Assembly (NCBI GenBank): GCA_937910385.1
Contig: CALEPT010000155.1
Location: 1-12,882 of the forward strand
Reading direction: 5' to 3'
Origin: an uncultured Ruminococcus sp.
GTDB lineage: Bacteria; Bacillota; Clostridia; Oscillospirales; Ruminococcaceae
DNA length: 12,882 nt
Below the pieces are notes generated by a model. It made no database searches, was not told the origin of the DNA, and saw only the letters and a list, made by a program, of their open reading frames with translations. Below, piece by piece: positions 6,290-12,882 of this stretch. Position numbers and translations under genes: made by a program. Position 1 is the first letter of the stretch. Every line of letters starts with the position of its first letter.

Positions 6290-7177
6290 TTGTTGGCAGA
6301 ACTTATATCGGAAAAATATAAGCAGTGGGAGGCGGAGTGTGACCAGCGCTTCAATAAGCTCAGAGCCAACGAGGAGGAGCTCAACCGCATTTTCATTGAT
6401 ATTTACGGACTCGGCGCGGAGCTCTCGCCCGAGGTCGCGGAGCATGACGTTACAGTCCGCAAAGCGAATCTGCAAAGGGAAGTGCACTCCCTCATAAGCT
6501 ACGCAGTAGGCTGCCTTTTCGGGCGATATTCCGTGGACTGCGATGGACTCTGCTGCACGGGAAGCGTGCCCGACCCCGACAAATACAGGACGATCATCCC
6601 TGTTGCGGACAATATTATCCCAGTCCGCGGCGGAGCGCCTGAGGATAGTCTCACCGAGCAGATCATCTGCTTTGTCCGCGCGGTCTACGGCGAGGAGACT
6701 CTTGACGAGAACCTTGAGTTCATCGCCGACGCTCTCGGAGGGGACGGAACTCCGCGCGAGATCATAGACCGCTATCTTGTCCGCGATTTTTACCGCGACC
6801 ATTGCAGAATATACCGCAAACGCCCGATATACTGGCTTTTCAGCTCGGGAAAGAAACACGGATTCAGCTGCCTTGTGTACATTCATCGTTTCAGTATGCA
6901 GACTTTGCCGCTGATCCGGGAAAAATACACCGCGGCAGCACTAAAGCGTTATCAGGCGCAGATCTCGGAGTTTGACGAGGCACTTCGGTGCGCCCCGCCT
7001 TCGGAAAGACAGGTGCTCAGACGGCAGCGCGGCAAGCTCACGCTGAAATTGGAGGAGACCGCGGACTTCTCGGAGCGGCTGCGCACATTTGCGGAGTCTC
7101 CCGTATCTATTGATCTCAACGACGGAATAAAGGCAAATTACGCGAAATTCCAATCAATTCTCGAAAGAATATATTGA
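6290..7177 (+). CDS. orphan C-terminal domain of a BREX PglX-type adenine methyltransferase (remnant or domesticated)
   Basis: The 295 residues match, from memory, the last quarter to third of PglX, the roughly 1,200-residue adenine-specific methyltransferase of BREX phage-defence systems. Recognisable blocks are ANEEELNRIFIDIYGL (26-41), SLISYAVGCLFGRYS (67-81), VYGEETLDENLEFIADALG (132-150), RDFYRDHCRIY (165-175), KRPIYWLFSSGKKHGF (177-192) and IDLNDGIKANYAKFQ (274-288). The catalytic NPPY-type motif and AdoMet site are absent, so it cannot methylate DNA alone. The frame is intact and AGGAG lies 5 nt before the TTG at 6290 (8 nt before a second TTG at 6293, equally plausible as start). An in-frame TGA at 6254-6256 shows the frame does not continue upstream. 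Charged helices at the N-terminus and near 210-265 suggest coiled coil. No pglZ, brxC, brxA/B or brxL is nearby. It could be a decaying remnant or a retained DNA- or protein-binding module. Confidence 0.72.
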   Translation: MLAELISEKYKQWEAECDQRFNKLRANEEELNRIFIDIYGLGAELSPEVAEHDVTVRKANLQREVHSLISYAVGCLFGRYSVDCDGLCCTGSVPDPDKYRTIIPVADNIIPVRGGAPEDSLTEQIICFVRAVYGEETLDENLEFIADALGGDGTPREIIDRYLVRDFYRDHCRIYRKRPIYWLFSSGKKHGFSCLVYIHRFSMQTLPLIREKYTAAALKRYQAQISEFDEALRCAPPSERQVLRRQRGKLTLKLEETADFSERLRTFAESPVSIDLNDGIKANYAKFQSILERIY

Positions 7178-7182
7178 ATCGT

Positions 7183-7213
7183 ATGTGGGGGCGAATATTA
7201 TCTGTCCCTACAT
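7183..7213. terminator. possible bidirectional terminator between convergent genes
   Basis: ATGTGGGGG (7183-7191) and TCCCTACAT (7205-7213) can pair over 9 positions (seven Watson-Crick, two G-U on the plus-strand RNA) around a 13-nt loop. It lies in the 30-bp gap where the plus-strand PglX-like gene meets the end of the minus-strand spoIID, and overlaps the last codons of spoIID. The following plus-strand sequence is only moderately T-rich, so this is a weak call. Confidence 0.3.
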
Positions 7214-8263
7214 TGCTACTTTCTTTATCGTGCAACCCGGGTAATAGTGCTCGATTATTTCCTGCCATGTGCTGCCCTGTGCCGCCATTGAATTTGCACC
7301 GTACTGACTCATACCGACGCCGTGACCGTAGCCCTTTGTGGTTATTATCGCGGCGTCGCCGTCGTATTTCACCTCAAAGCTCGGCGAGCGCAGCGAAAGC
7401 GCCGTCCGCACGTCATTTCCGCTGACGGTCATATCCCCGACCTGTGCGGAAAGAACTGTCCCCGACGGCGAGACCTCCGTCACGCAAAGCCACTTTGTTA
7501 TATCATCGCCAAGGTTCACTCCTGTGAATGCGGATTCCAGCTTTCCTTTCAGCACGTCCCTCTCATAGCGGACGTCCTCCATGTACTTCGGAGCGTAAAT
7601 ATCGTAGCTGCTATCAACGGGAATGAGGTAGTCAACCGACGTGCCCCACGCATTTTCGGCACTCTCGGTCATACCCGCGGACATGGAATGGAATGCCGAG
7701 ATTATCGGCTCGTCCTTGTAGGTTATCAGGTACGGGAGCACCTCGTCGGCGGCGGCGCTTATCTTCGCGTAGCTGTCCTCAAAGTTCTCGCCGAAATACT
7801 GCCGCGCCTGCTCCTGTGTGAAAAATCCCTGATATTTCGAGGTATCGTTGGAGAAATCCGCTCCGCAAAGTTCTTCGGTGGGAGCTTCACGCTCACGCTG
7901 CCGCTGACGCTCGGCGTAGGTATGCGCAGCAGCAGCCTGAGCTTTAAGAGCCTCCTCGTTGAACGAGGCAGGCATTTCAGCGCAGACAGCACCTATCACG
8001 TAGTCACGCTCGGAGACCTCAAGCACCTCGCCCGTCGATACGTCGAGCACTTGGTACGGCTCGCCCGTGTATTCGTATGAAGATGATTCCCTTTGTGCAT
8101 TATCCCCCCGCTCGGTGACAGCTTCGGTCGTTTTTTCCGTTTTCCGACTGCTCACTGACGCGGAGGAGGACTTTTCCGCTCCGCCCGAGAAATAAACGGG
8201 CAGCGCAGGCAGAAATGCCGCCGAGACTGACAGCAAAAGTATAGCAGTAAGATATCTTTTCAT
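7208..8263 (-). CDS. spoIID: SpoIID-family membrane-anchored lytic transglycosylase (stage II sporulation protein D)
   Basis: SpoIID cleaves peptidoglycan glycan strands during engulfment of the forespore, working with SpoIIM and SpoIIP; related SpoIID/LytB proteins act in wall remodelling. I start at the ATG at 8263 because AAAGGAG lies 8 nt upstream and a signal-anchor follows at once (about residues 4-25). A longer frame to 8395 would overlap citrate synthase and lacks a binding site. The protein is 351 residues. After a Ser/Thr/Glu-rich linker (about 29-65) comes the SpoIID domain. It has VCAEMPASF (93-101) with the presumed catalytic E96, EEALKAQAAAAHTYA (103-117), FHSMSAGMTESAENAWG (191-207) and GYGHGVGMSQYGANSMA (311-327) near the end. 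The paired Cys/His zinc ligands of some clostridial SpoIIDs are not evident (single C133). It is convergent with the PglX-like gene and divergent from citrate synthase. A role outside sporulation is possible. Confidence 0.9.
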   Translation of the reverse strand: MKRYLTAILLLSVSAAFLPALPVYFSGGAEKSSSASVSSRKTEKTTEAVTERGDNAQRESSSYEYTGEPYQVLDVSTGEVLEVSERDYVIGAVCAEMPASFNEEALKAQAAAAHTYAERQRQREREAPTEELCGADFSNDTSKYQGFFTQEQARQYFGENFEDSYAKISAAADEVLPYLITYKDEPIISAFHSMSAGMTESAENAWGTSVDYLIPVDSSYDIYAPKYMEDVRYERDVLKGKLESAFTGVNLGDDITKWLCVTEVSPSGTVLSAQVGDMTVSGNDVRTALSLRSPSFEVKYDGDAAIITTKGYGHGVGMSQYGANSMAAQGSTWQEIIEHYYPGCTIKKVAM

Positions 8264-8284
8264 TTTAGCAGCTCCTTTTATGTA

Positions 8285-8302
8285 CAGAGACAAAAGTCTC
8301 TG
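8285..8302. promoter_or_regulatory. perfect dyad/hairpin in the spoIID-gltA divergent region
   Basis: CAGAGAC-AAAA-GTCTCTG is a perfect 7-bp inverted repeat with a 4-nt spacer. It lies 22 nt upstream of the citrate synthase -35 box and within the likely leader of spoIID, a few nt before its ribosome binding site. It could be an operator for either gene or an mRNA hairpin for spoIID. No T-run follows on the minus strand (TACATAAAAGG), so it is not a typical terminator. Confidence 0.4.
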
Positions 8303-8323
8303 CCGATCATCTGAAAGTTCTGA

Positions 8324-8352
8324 TTGACACACGACGAAATTAGGTGTATAAT
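8324..8352 (+). promoter_or_regulatory. perfect-consensus sigma-70 promoter of citrate synthase
   Basis: TTGACA (8324-8329), a 17-nt spacer and TATAAT (8347-8352) match the vegetative sigma-70/sigma-A consensus at all 12 positions with ideal spacing. Initiation is expected near 8359, giving a short leader of about 27 nt that contains the AGGAGG at 8371-8376. It should drive citrate synthase and, given the 9-bp spacing, the lipoprotein behind it. Confidence 0.85.
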
Positions 8353-8385
8353 TAAATATGAATATACTCAAGGAGGACGATAACG

Positions 8386-9744
8386 GTGGCGACATTGATA
8401 ACAGGTGCCAATATTAAAGATCTATGCGGCAAGCTCGCTGAAAATTCCATTATAGACCCAAAACTTTATGAAAAATACCACGTAAAGCGCGGTCTGCGCA
8501 ACAGTGACGGTACAGGCGTAGTTGCCGGCATAACAAATATATGCAACGTTCACGGCTATCTGCTCAATGAGGGAGAGTTAGAACCTATCCCGGGTCAGCT
8601 GATCTACCGCGGCTACAACATAAACGATATTGTTGAGAATGTAGAGGAAGAAGATCGCTACGGCTTTGAGGAGACTGCATTTCTGCTCCTTTTCGGACAC
8701 CTTCCTTCCGAATCCGAGCTGGAAAGCTTCAATACGGTAATGTCGCTCGGAAGGGATCTTCCGCCGGGATTTGTGGAGGATATGATACTCAAAGCGCCTT
8801 CAAAGAACATCATGAACAAGCTTTCAAGATCGGTCCTTGCGCTCTATTCTTACGATGATGACTGCGAATCTAAAGGACTCGAAAACGAAATGCGCATAGC
8901 AATGAGCCTTGTTGCTAAACTCCCCGTCATAATGGCAGCGGCATATCAGGTCAAGAAACGCGTTTTTGACAACGAAAGCATGATAATGCATCCCATAAAC
9001 TACGAGGAAAACACTGCTCAGTGCATCCTTTCGCTGCTGCGCCCCGACAGGCAGTATTCCAAGGACGAGGCACAGATGCTCGACAGGCTGCTCATGCTGC
9101 AAGCCGAGCACGGCGGCGGAAACAATTCCACTTTTACCTGCCGCGTGTTGACTTCATCGGGAACGGATCCATATTCCGCTTACTCATCGGCTATATGCTC
9201 GCTCAAAGGTCCGCGCCACGGCGGTGCGAACCTGCAGGTCATAAACATGCTCGATAACTTCAAGGCAAACATCAGAAACTGGGAGGACGAAGGCGAGGTC
9301 GCCGATTATATGCGCAAAACTATCCGTAAAGAGACCAACGACGGTTCAGGTCTTATTTACGGAATGGGTCATGCTGTGTACACTATCTCTGATCCCCGCG
9401 CCGTGATACTCAAGAAAAAGGCGTTTGAGCTCGCAAAGGGCAAGGAGATAGAGGCTGAGTTCCGACTCCTCGAAACGATTGAGAGACTCACTCCAGAGAT
9501 CTTCAAGGAGGTCAAGGGCAGCGCCAAGACAATGTGCGCAAACGTCGATATGTATTCGGGACTTGTTTACAGAATGCTGGGGATCCCCGATGAGCTTTTC
9601 ACTCCGCTTTTTGCCATTGCGCGCATATCAGGCTGGGCTGCTCACAGAATGGAAGAGATCCTCACCAGCAGCAGGATAATCCGTCCTGCTTATAAGGCTA
9701 TAGCTAAGGAAAAGGAATACATAAAATTATCCGAAAGAAAATAA
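8386..9744 (+). CDS. gltA: citrate synthase (GTG start)
   Basis: Condenses oxaloacetate and acetyl-CoA to citrate. In an anaerobe of this type this probably feeds 2-oxoglutarate and glutamate synthesis rather than a full cycle (inference). The 452-residue protein has the conserved catalytic neighbourhood: H242 in EHGGGNNSTF, H278 in GPRHGGANLQ, H329 in YGMGHAVYTISDPRA and D388 in CANVDMYSG. It ends with the usual ISGWAAHRMEE segment (414-424). The start is GTG at 8386 with a perfect AGGAGG 9 nt upstream. The promoter in front is a perfect consensus match, suggesting strong basal expression. The lipoprotein gene begins 9 bp after its stop. 2-Methylcitrate synthase activity cannot be excluded from sequence alone, but no prp genes are present. 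Confidence 0.93.
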   Translation: MATLITGANIKDLCGKLAENSIIDPKLYEKYHVKRGLRNSDGTGVVAGITNICNVHGYLLNEGELEPIPGQLIYRGYNINDIVENVEEEDRYGFEETAFLLLFGHLPSESELESFNTVMSLGRDLPPGFVEDMILKAPSKNIMNKLSRSVLALYSYDDDCESKGLENEMRIAMSLVAKLPVIMAAAYQVKKRVFDNESMIMHPINYEENTAQCILSLLRPDRQYSKDEAQMLDRLLMLQAEHGGGNNSTFTCRVLTSSGTDPYSAYSSAICSLKGPRHGGANLQVINMLDNFKANIRNWEDEGEVADYMRKTIRKETNDGSGLIYGMGHAVYTISDPRAVILKKKAFELAKGKEIEAEFRLLETIERLTPEIFKEVKGSAKTMCANVDMYSGLVYRMLGIPDELFTPLFAIARISGWAAHRMEEILTSSRIIRPAYKAIAKEKEYIKLSERK

Positions 9745-9753
9745 CTGTTTATT

Positions 9754-11070
9754 ATGAGATTTTCAAAGATATTGCCGGCGGCTTCAGCTCTGGTCATGCT
9801 AACGGGCTGCACCTTCGGTGCAAGCATAGATACTCTCATGGCTCCGCCGAAGCTTAGCGTCGAGCAGGAACAGATATACAGCGCGCTTACCGACGCAGCA
9901 GGTACGTCTATCAGCCTTAAATACCCGAAGTCAGGCAAATACCTCTCTGCTTTCATCGTTGAGGATATCGACGGTGATGGCGGAAACGAGGCTGTGGTAT
10001 TCTATGAAAAATCCAGCCTTACCGTAGAAGAAAACACCCTGCGTATCAACATACTCGACAGGGACGGCGGCAAATGGCGATCGGTATGCGATACCCCCGC
10101 CGAGGGCGCAGAGATAGAAAAGGTGATGATATCAAGACTCGGCTCTAACGACCGCGTCAACCTCATCATCGGAAGCAGTCTCATCAATCGCTCGGAAAAG
10201 AATGTATCCATGTACGAATATTCCGACGGCTCGATAGAACAGACCTTCTCGTCATCATATTCCTTCTTTGACGTTACTGACCTCGACAGCGATGATGAAA
10301 ACGAATTCCTTCTGCTCATGGGCTCAGCCACAGGCTCGCCTGCACAGGCTGAAGCATATAAGCTCGATGAGGATGGAATTTACCATAAGTACAGCCGCGA
10401 GCTCAGCGGGAGCTTCACTGAATTCGACAACATAAACTATGGTGAGATAGCCGGAGGCAGGACGGGTCTTTACATAGACGCTGTATCCGGTACCGGCTTT
10501 ATTCAGACTGATATCGTCTATATGGACAGCTCGGGGCTCAATAAGGTGTTTGAGACCGCTGAGGAGTCACTTTCTACTGTCAGACCTGCAGGCTGCTCCT
10601 CGTTCGATGTTGACGGAGACGGTATCCCCGAGATACCTGTACAGACTATATCGCCCGGATACGAGGACGTTTCCGAGGGCGAACAAATGAAGATTACCAA
10701 CTGGCTGTGCATCAACGAGGATAACAAGCTTGAGCAGAAGTACTCATCATACTACAGCATAAACGACGGGTATATATTTATTTTCCCCGAACGGTGGAAG
10801 GATAAGGTCACAGTCAAGCGTGATTCCGTCAACGATGAGATAGTCTTCTGCAAGTACAGCAGCGGCGAAACGGGAAGAGAGCTGATACGCATATGCTGTA
10901 CGCAGGACTCCCCCTCAAAGGACGACAGGTTATCGGGCGGATATATGCTCCTGCGCACTAAAGGAGAATCGGCATATCTCGCCTTTATTCCGCAGAATGC
11001 AGCGGCGTATGACGACGGACTTTCAGTCACCGCGGGAGACGCGGCAGTCGGCTTCAGATTAAGGGAATAA
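9754..11070 (+). CDS. lipoprotein with three DxDxDG calcium-loop (FG-GAP/VCBS-like) repeats, function unknown
   Basis: A 438-residue secreted lipoprotein. The N-terminus MRFSKILPAASALVMLTGC is a type II signal peptide with lipobox LTGC, predicting lipidation at C19 and anchoring outside the membrane. Three acidic loops of DxDxD type recur at about 105-110-residue intervals: DIDGDGGNE (71-79), DLDSDDENE (176-184) and DVDGDGIPE (285-293). These resemble the calcium-binding loops of FG-GAP/VCBS beta-propeller blades. No catalytic motif is recognised. The start is fixed by the signal peptide although its ribosome binding site is poor. The gene begins 9 bp after citrate synthase and may be translated by coupling. 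It precedes a two-component system by 197 bp, so a sensing or accessory role at the cell surface is possible but unproven. Confidence 0.8.
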   Translation: MRFSKILPAASALVMLTGCTFGASIDTLMAPPKLSVEQEQIYSALTDAAGTSISLKYPKSGKYLSAFIVEDIDGDGGNEAVVFYEKSSLTVEENTLRINILDRDGGKWRSVCDTPAEGAEIEKVMISRLGSNDRVNLIIGSSLINRSEKNVSMYEYSDGSIEQTFSSSYSFFDVTDLDSDDENEFLLLMGSATGSPAQAEAYKLDEDGIYHKYSRELSGSFTEFDNINYGEIAGGRTGLYIDAVSGTGFIQTDIVYMDSSGLNKVFETAEESLSTVRPAGCSSFDVDGDGIPEIPVQTISPGYEDVSEGEQMKITNWLCINEDNKLEQKYSSYYSINDGYIFIFPERWKDKVTVKRDSVNDEIVFCKYSSGETGRELIRICCTQDSPSKDDRLSGGYMLLRTKGESAYLAFIPQNAAAYDDGLSVTAGDAAVGFRLRE

Positions 11071-11205
11071 GCGCACAGCCCGCGCCGCCGAGGCGGATAT
11101 TATTCATCTGAGGCGTTGCGCAAAATGATAATAAACACAGGCGCACGGATAAGCAATGCCCCAAATCTTGGCTTTGGCTGGCAATGCTGTTAACAGCTGT
11201 GCGCT
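11070..11205 (+). ncRNA. candidate structured RNA element upstream of the response regulator
   Basis: AGCGCACAGC (11070-11079), which begins at the last base of the lipoprotein stop codon, is perfectly complementary to GCTGTGCGCT (11196-11205). This closes a 136-nt domain. Inside it, AGCAaTGCC-CCAAA (11152-11165) pairs with TTTGG-ct-GGCAaTGCT (11173-11188), a long hairpin with one A-A mismatch and a 7-nt loop. A short CCGC/GCGG hairpin (11085-11096) lies near the 5' end. No U-tract follows, so it is not a plain terminator. It ends about 60 nt before the response regulator start. It does not fit any riboswitch core I could recall (c-di-GMP, SAM, cobalamin, TPP, lysine, T-box). A structured leader is inference; conservation has not been tested. 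Confidence 0.4.
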
Positions 11206-11267
11206 CTGCGATCTGACACCTAAAACCTAATATTTAACACTTCAACAGGCAAAGGAGTTGAATCACT

Positions 11268-11969
11268 ATGAAACGCATTCTTATCTGTGAGGACGAGGAT
11301 ACTATCCGCGAATTCGTCGTGATAAACTTAAAGCGCGCAGGCTACGACGTGGTCGATGTTGACTGCGGCGAGGCTGCTCTCAAGACCTTCGAGGCGGAGC
11401 ACGGCAACTTCGACATAGTACTGCTCGACATCATGATGCCGGGCATCGACGGCTTCACGGTCTGCAAAAAAATACGCGAAAAGAGCTCTACTATCGGCAT
11501 TATCATGCTCACGGCAAGAACTCAGGAAATGGACAAGGTAAGCGGACTTATGATAGGTGCGGACGACTATATTACAAAGCCGTTTTCGCCGTCTGAGCTT
11601 ACTGCCCGCGTTGACGCTATCTACCGCAGAGTATGTATGAGCTTCATCAAGAACGAAAAGCAGTCCGTAATAGAATCCGGACCTTTCGTGCTCAATCTCA
11701 AAAGCCGTACAGTCACTAAAGACGGCACTCAGATAGAGCTTACTCAGGTAGAGTATCAGATACTCGAGTTCTTCATGAACAATAAAAACACCGCTCTCGA
11801 CCGCGCAAGCATACTAAACCACATCTGGGGCGAAAGCTACTACGGCGATGACAAAATAGTAGATGTAAATATCAGAAGAATACGCATGAAGATAGAAGAA
11901 GAGCCTTCAAACCCCAAGTATATCATCACGATATGGGGCTATGGCTATAAGTGGAATGACGTTCAGTAA
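11268..11969 (+). CDS. OmpR/PhoB-family response regulator
   Basis: A 233-residue DNA-binding response regulator. The receiver domain (about 1-120) has the acidic pair E8-D9, phospho-acceptor D54 in VLLDIMMPGIDG, T82 in MLTART and K104 in YITKPFSPSEL, the full set for phosphotransfer. The C-terminal winged helix (about 135-230) has LTQVEYQILEFF (158-169), DRASILNHIWG (178-188), VDVNIRRIRMKIE (198-210) and the closing IWGYGYKW (222-229), typical of PhoB-type regulators. AAAGGAG stands 10 nt before the ATG. Its stop overlaps the histidine kinase start (TAATG), indicating translational coupling with its cognate sensor. The 197-bp upstream gap holds a candidate RNA structure and no convincing promoter, so it may be read from upstream. 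The target genes are unknown; the adjacent lipoprotein and citrate synthase are candidates by position only. Confidence 0.94.
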   Translation: MKRILICEDEDTIREFVVINLKRAGYDVVDVDCGEAALKTFEAEHGNFDIVLLDIMMPGIDGFTVCKKIREKSSTIGIIMLTARTQEMDKVSGLMIGADDYITKPFSPSELTARVDAIYRRVCMSFIKNEKQSVIESGPFVLNLKSRTVTKDGTQIELTQVEYQILEFFMNNKNTALDRASILNHIWGESYYGDDKIVDVNIRRIRMKIEEEPSNPKYIITIWGYGYKWNDVQ

Positions 11970-12882
11970 TGGCTAAAAGAAGTATTACAAAGCGCTGGGT
12001 GTTCAACAATCTCGGCGTAGTGATCCTGTCGCTTCTGGTCATAGATATGGCTATAATATATGCCATTCAGACATATTTCTACAGCTCGGCAAAGCAGTAT
12101 CTGGTCTCGAAGCTCAATGCCGTTACCAGCGTCCTGAGCATACACTCTCAGGACAGCTCTGCAAATTTTTCAGCAGAAATGAGAAATATGCTTGAGACCT
12201 TCAACGAAAAGGACAAGATCGAGCTTATGGCGATAAACTCAAAGGGCAGGGTCGTTCTCACATCATCGGGCTTTACACCTGACGAAAACGACCTCATGCC
12301 TGACTATGAGGAGGCAATGTCCGCAGACTCTGAGGGCTCATATATAGGCAGACTCCCCGGAGGCGAAAAGATACTTGCCGTTTCTGTGCCGATATCCTCT
12401 ATGAACAGCGAATACAATTCCGTGCGTATGGTCACCTCGCTCACCGAGATAGATAATACCATAAAGACCTATACTGCCGCAGTGACTATAGTCTGCGTTA
12501 TCATAATACTGATAATCGTCATAACGGGACTGTATTTTGCAAGCTCCATTGTAAGGCCGATCCGCCAGATAAGCGGTATCGCGCGAAAATTCGCAATGGG
12601 TGACTTCTCCGTTCGTATTGAAAACAACAGTAACGACGAGATAGGCGACCTCTGTACCGCTATAAATCACATGGCTGATGAGCTTTCAAATGCCGAAGCT
12701 ATGAAGAACGAGTTTATCTCATCTGTTTCTCACGAGCTGAGAACTCCTCTTACGGCGATAAAGGGCTGGGCTGAAACGCTTATGATAGACGGAGGCGGAA
12801 GTCCCGATACCATGAAAAAGGGCGTAGGCGTTATCGTGAACGAGACCGAACGACTTTCGCAGATGGTAGAGGAGCTCCTTGA
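11969..12882 (+). CDS. sensor histidine kinase (N-terminal 304 residues, cut by window edge)
   Basis: This frame runs open to the end of the window. Its ATG overlaps the stop of the response regulator by one base (TAATG), so the pair is co-translated. Order of parts: cytoplasmic MAKRSITKRW, first membrane helix (about 13-34), extracytoplasmic sensor region of about 130 residues (35-168), second membrane helix (about 169-190), and a HAMP linker (about 191-243, with VRPIRQIS and NDEIGDL). The HisKA dimerisation domain carries the phospho-acceptor H255 in SVSHELRTPL. The HATPase domain lies beyond the window. The sensor region has no motif that names a ligand. The upstream lipoprotein is a plausible extracellular partner, but that is inference. 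Confidence 0.93.
   Translation, partial: MAKRSITKRWVFNNLGVVILSLLVIDMAIIYAIQTYFYSSAKQYLVSKLNAVTSVLSIHSQDSSANFSAEMRNMLETFNEKDKIELMAINSKGRVVLTSSGFTPDENDLMPDYEEAMSADSEGSYIGRLPGGEKILAVSVPISSMNSEYNSVRMVTSLTEIDNTIKTYTAAVTIVCVIIILIIVITGLYFASSIVRPIRQISGIARKFAMGDFSVRIENNSNDEIGDLCTAINHMADELSNAEAMKNEFISSVSHELRTPLTAIKGWAETLMIDGGGSPDTMKKGVGVIVNETERLSQMVEELL

Noticed and set aside
7322..8080. Plus-strand frame (252 codons) opposite spoIID
   Set aside because: No ribosome binding site or recognisable domain. spoIID on the other strand has all family motifs, so this is a shadow.
8345..8371. Minus-strand promoter for spoIID (TTGAGT, TATACA) or a sigma-E-like ATACA box
   Set aside because: The spacer is only 15 bp and the -35 is poor; the sigma-E-like elements are also misspaced. 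It overlaps the mirror image of the much better citrate synthase promoter.
8264..8395. N-terminal extension of spoIID by 44 codons
   Set aside because: The extra residues would overlap the citrate synthase start and promoter and precede the signal anchor. The ATG at 8263 has AAAGGAG at 8 nt and puts the hydrophobic segment at the N-terminus.
7183..11110. Similar short stretches near 7188-7206 and 11092-11110 (GGCGRATATTAT followed by CTG) as copies of a dispersed repeat
   Set aside because: Similarity covers only about a dozen bases and the flanks differ. Two copies in one window are not enough to call a repeat family.
1..12882. CRISPR array, tRNA, rRNA, insertion sequence or prophage genes
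   Set aside because: No regularly spaced repeats, T-loop-like tRNA sequence, transposase or integrase motif was seen on either strand. The PglX-like fragment is the only defence-related sequence.

Overview
The window looks like a chromosomal segment of a low-to-mid-GC Gram-positive anaerobe of the Clostridia, most likely a Ruminococcus-type member of the Oscillospiraceae. This rests on the split ruvC-ruvA-x-ruvB order, strong AGGAGG-type ribosome binding sites, frequent TTG/GTG starts, a SpoIID homologue, a short B12-dependent methionine synthase, and the style of the citrate synthase and PheA sequences. The genus is an inference; no rRNA or other phylogenetic marker is present.

Left part (1-2416, minus strand): a Holliday-junction operon ruvC > ruvA > sseB-like > ruvB. 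RuvB is cut by the window edge after about 79 residues. An SseB-family gene of unknown role sits between ruvA and ruvB. The 304-bp divergent intergenic region (2316-2619) carries two good sigma-70-type promoters with extended -10 elements, one for ruvC (minus) and one for pheA (plus).

Centre (2620-7177, plus strand): pheA (chorismate mutase-prephenate dehydratase-ACT), then metH (cobalamin-dependent methionine synthase without the AdoMet reactivation domain). After a GC-rich double hairpin comes a 295-codon gene that I recognise as only the C-terminal third of PglX, the adenine methyltransferase of BREX phage-defence systems. No methyltransferase domain and no other BREX gene is present, so it is an orphan domain or a remnant. 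It is the most unusual gene in the window.

Right part (7208-12882): a convergent spoIID homologue (minus), then a divergent region with a perfect-consensus promoter (TTGACA-17-TATAAT) driving citrate synthase (GTG start). Nine bases after citrate synthase begins a lipoprotein with three DxDxDG-type calcium-loop (FG-GAP/VCBS-like) motifs. A 197-bp gap follows, containing a long-range 10-bp pairing around internal hairpins (candidate structured RNA). Last come an OmpR/PhoB-type response regulator and an overlapping sensor histidine kinase cut by the window edge at residue 304.

The genes fall into recombination/repair, amino-acid metabolism (Phe, Met and probably Glu via citrate), sporulation or cell-wall remodelling, and signalling. 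There is no CRISPR array, tRNA, rRNA, transposase or integrase that I can see. The strongest leads are the orphan PglX C-terminal domain, the structured element at 11070-11205, altered signature residues in the prephenate dehydratase domain, and the SseB-like gene inside the ruv operon.
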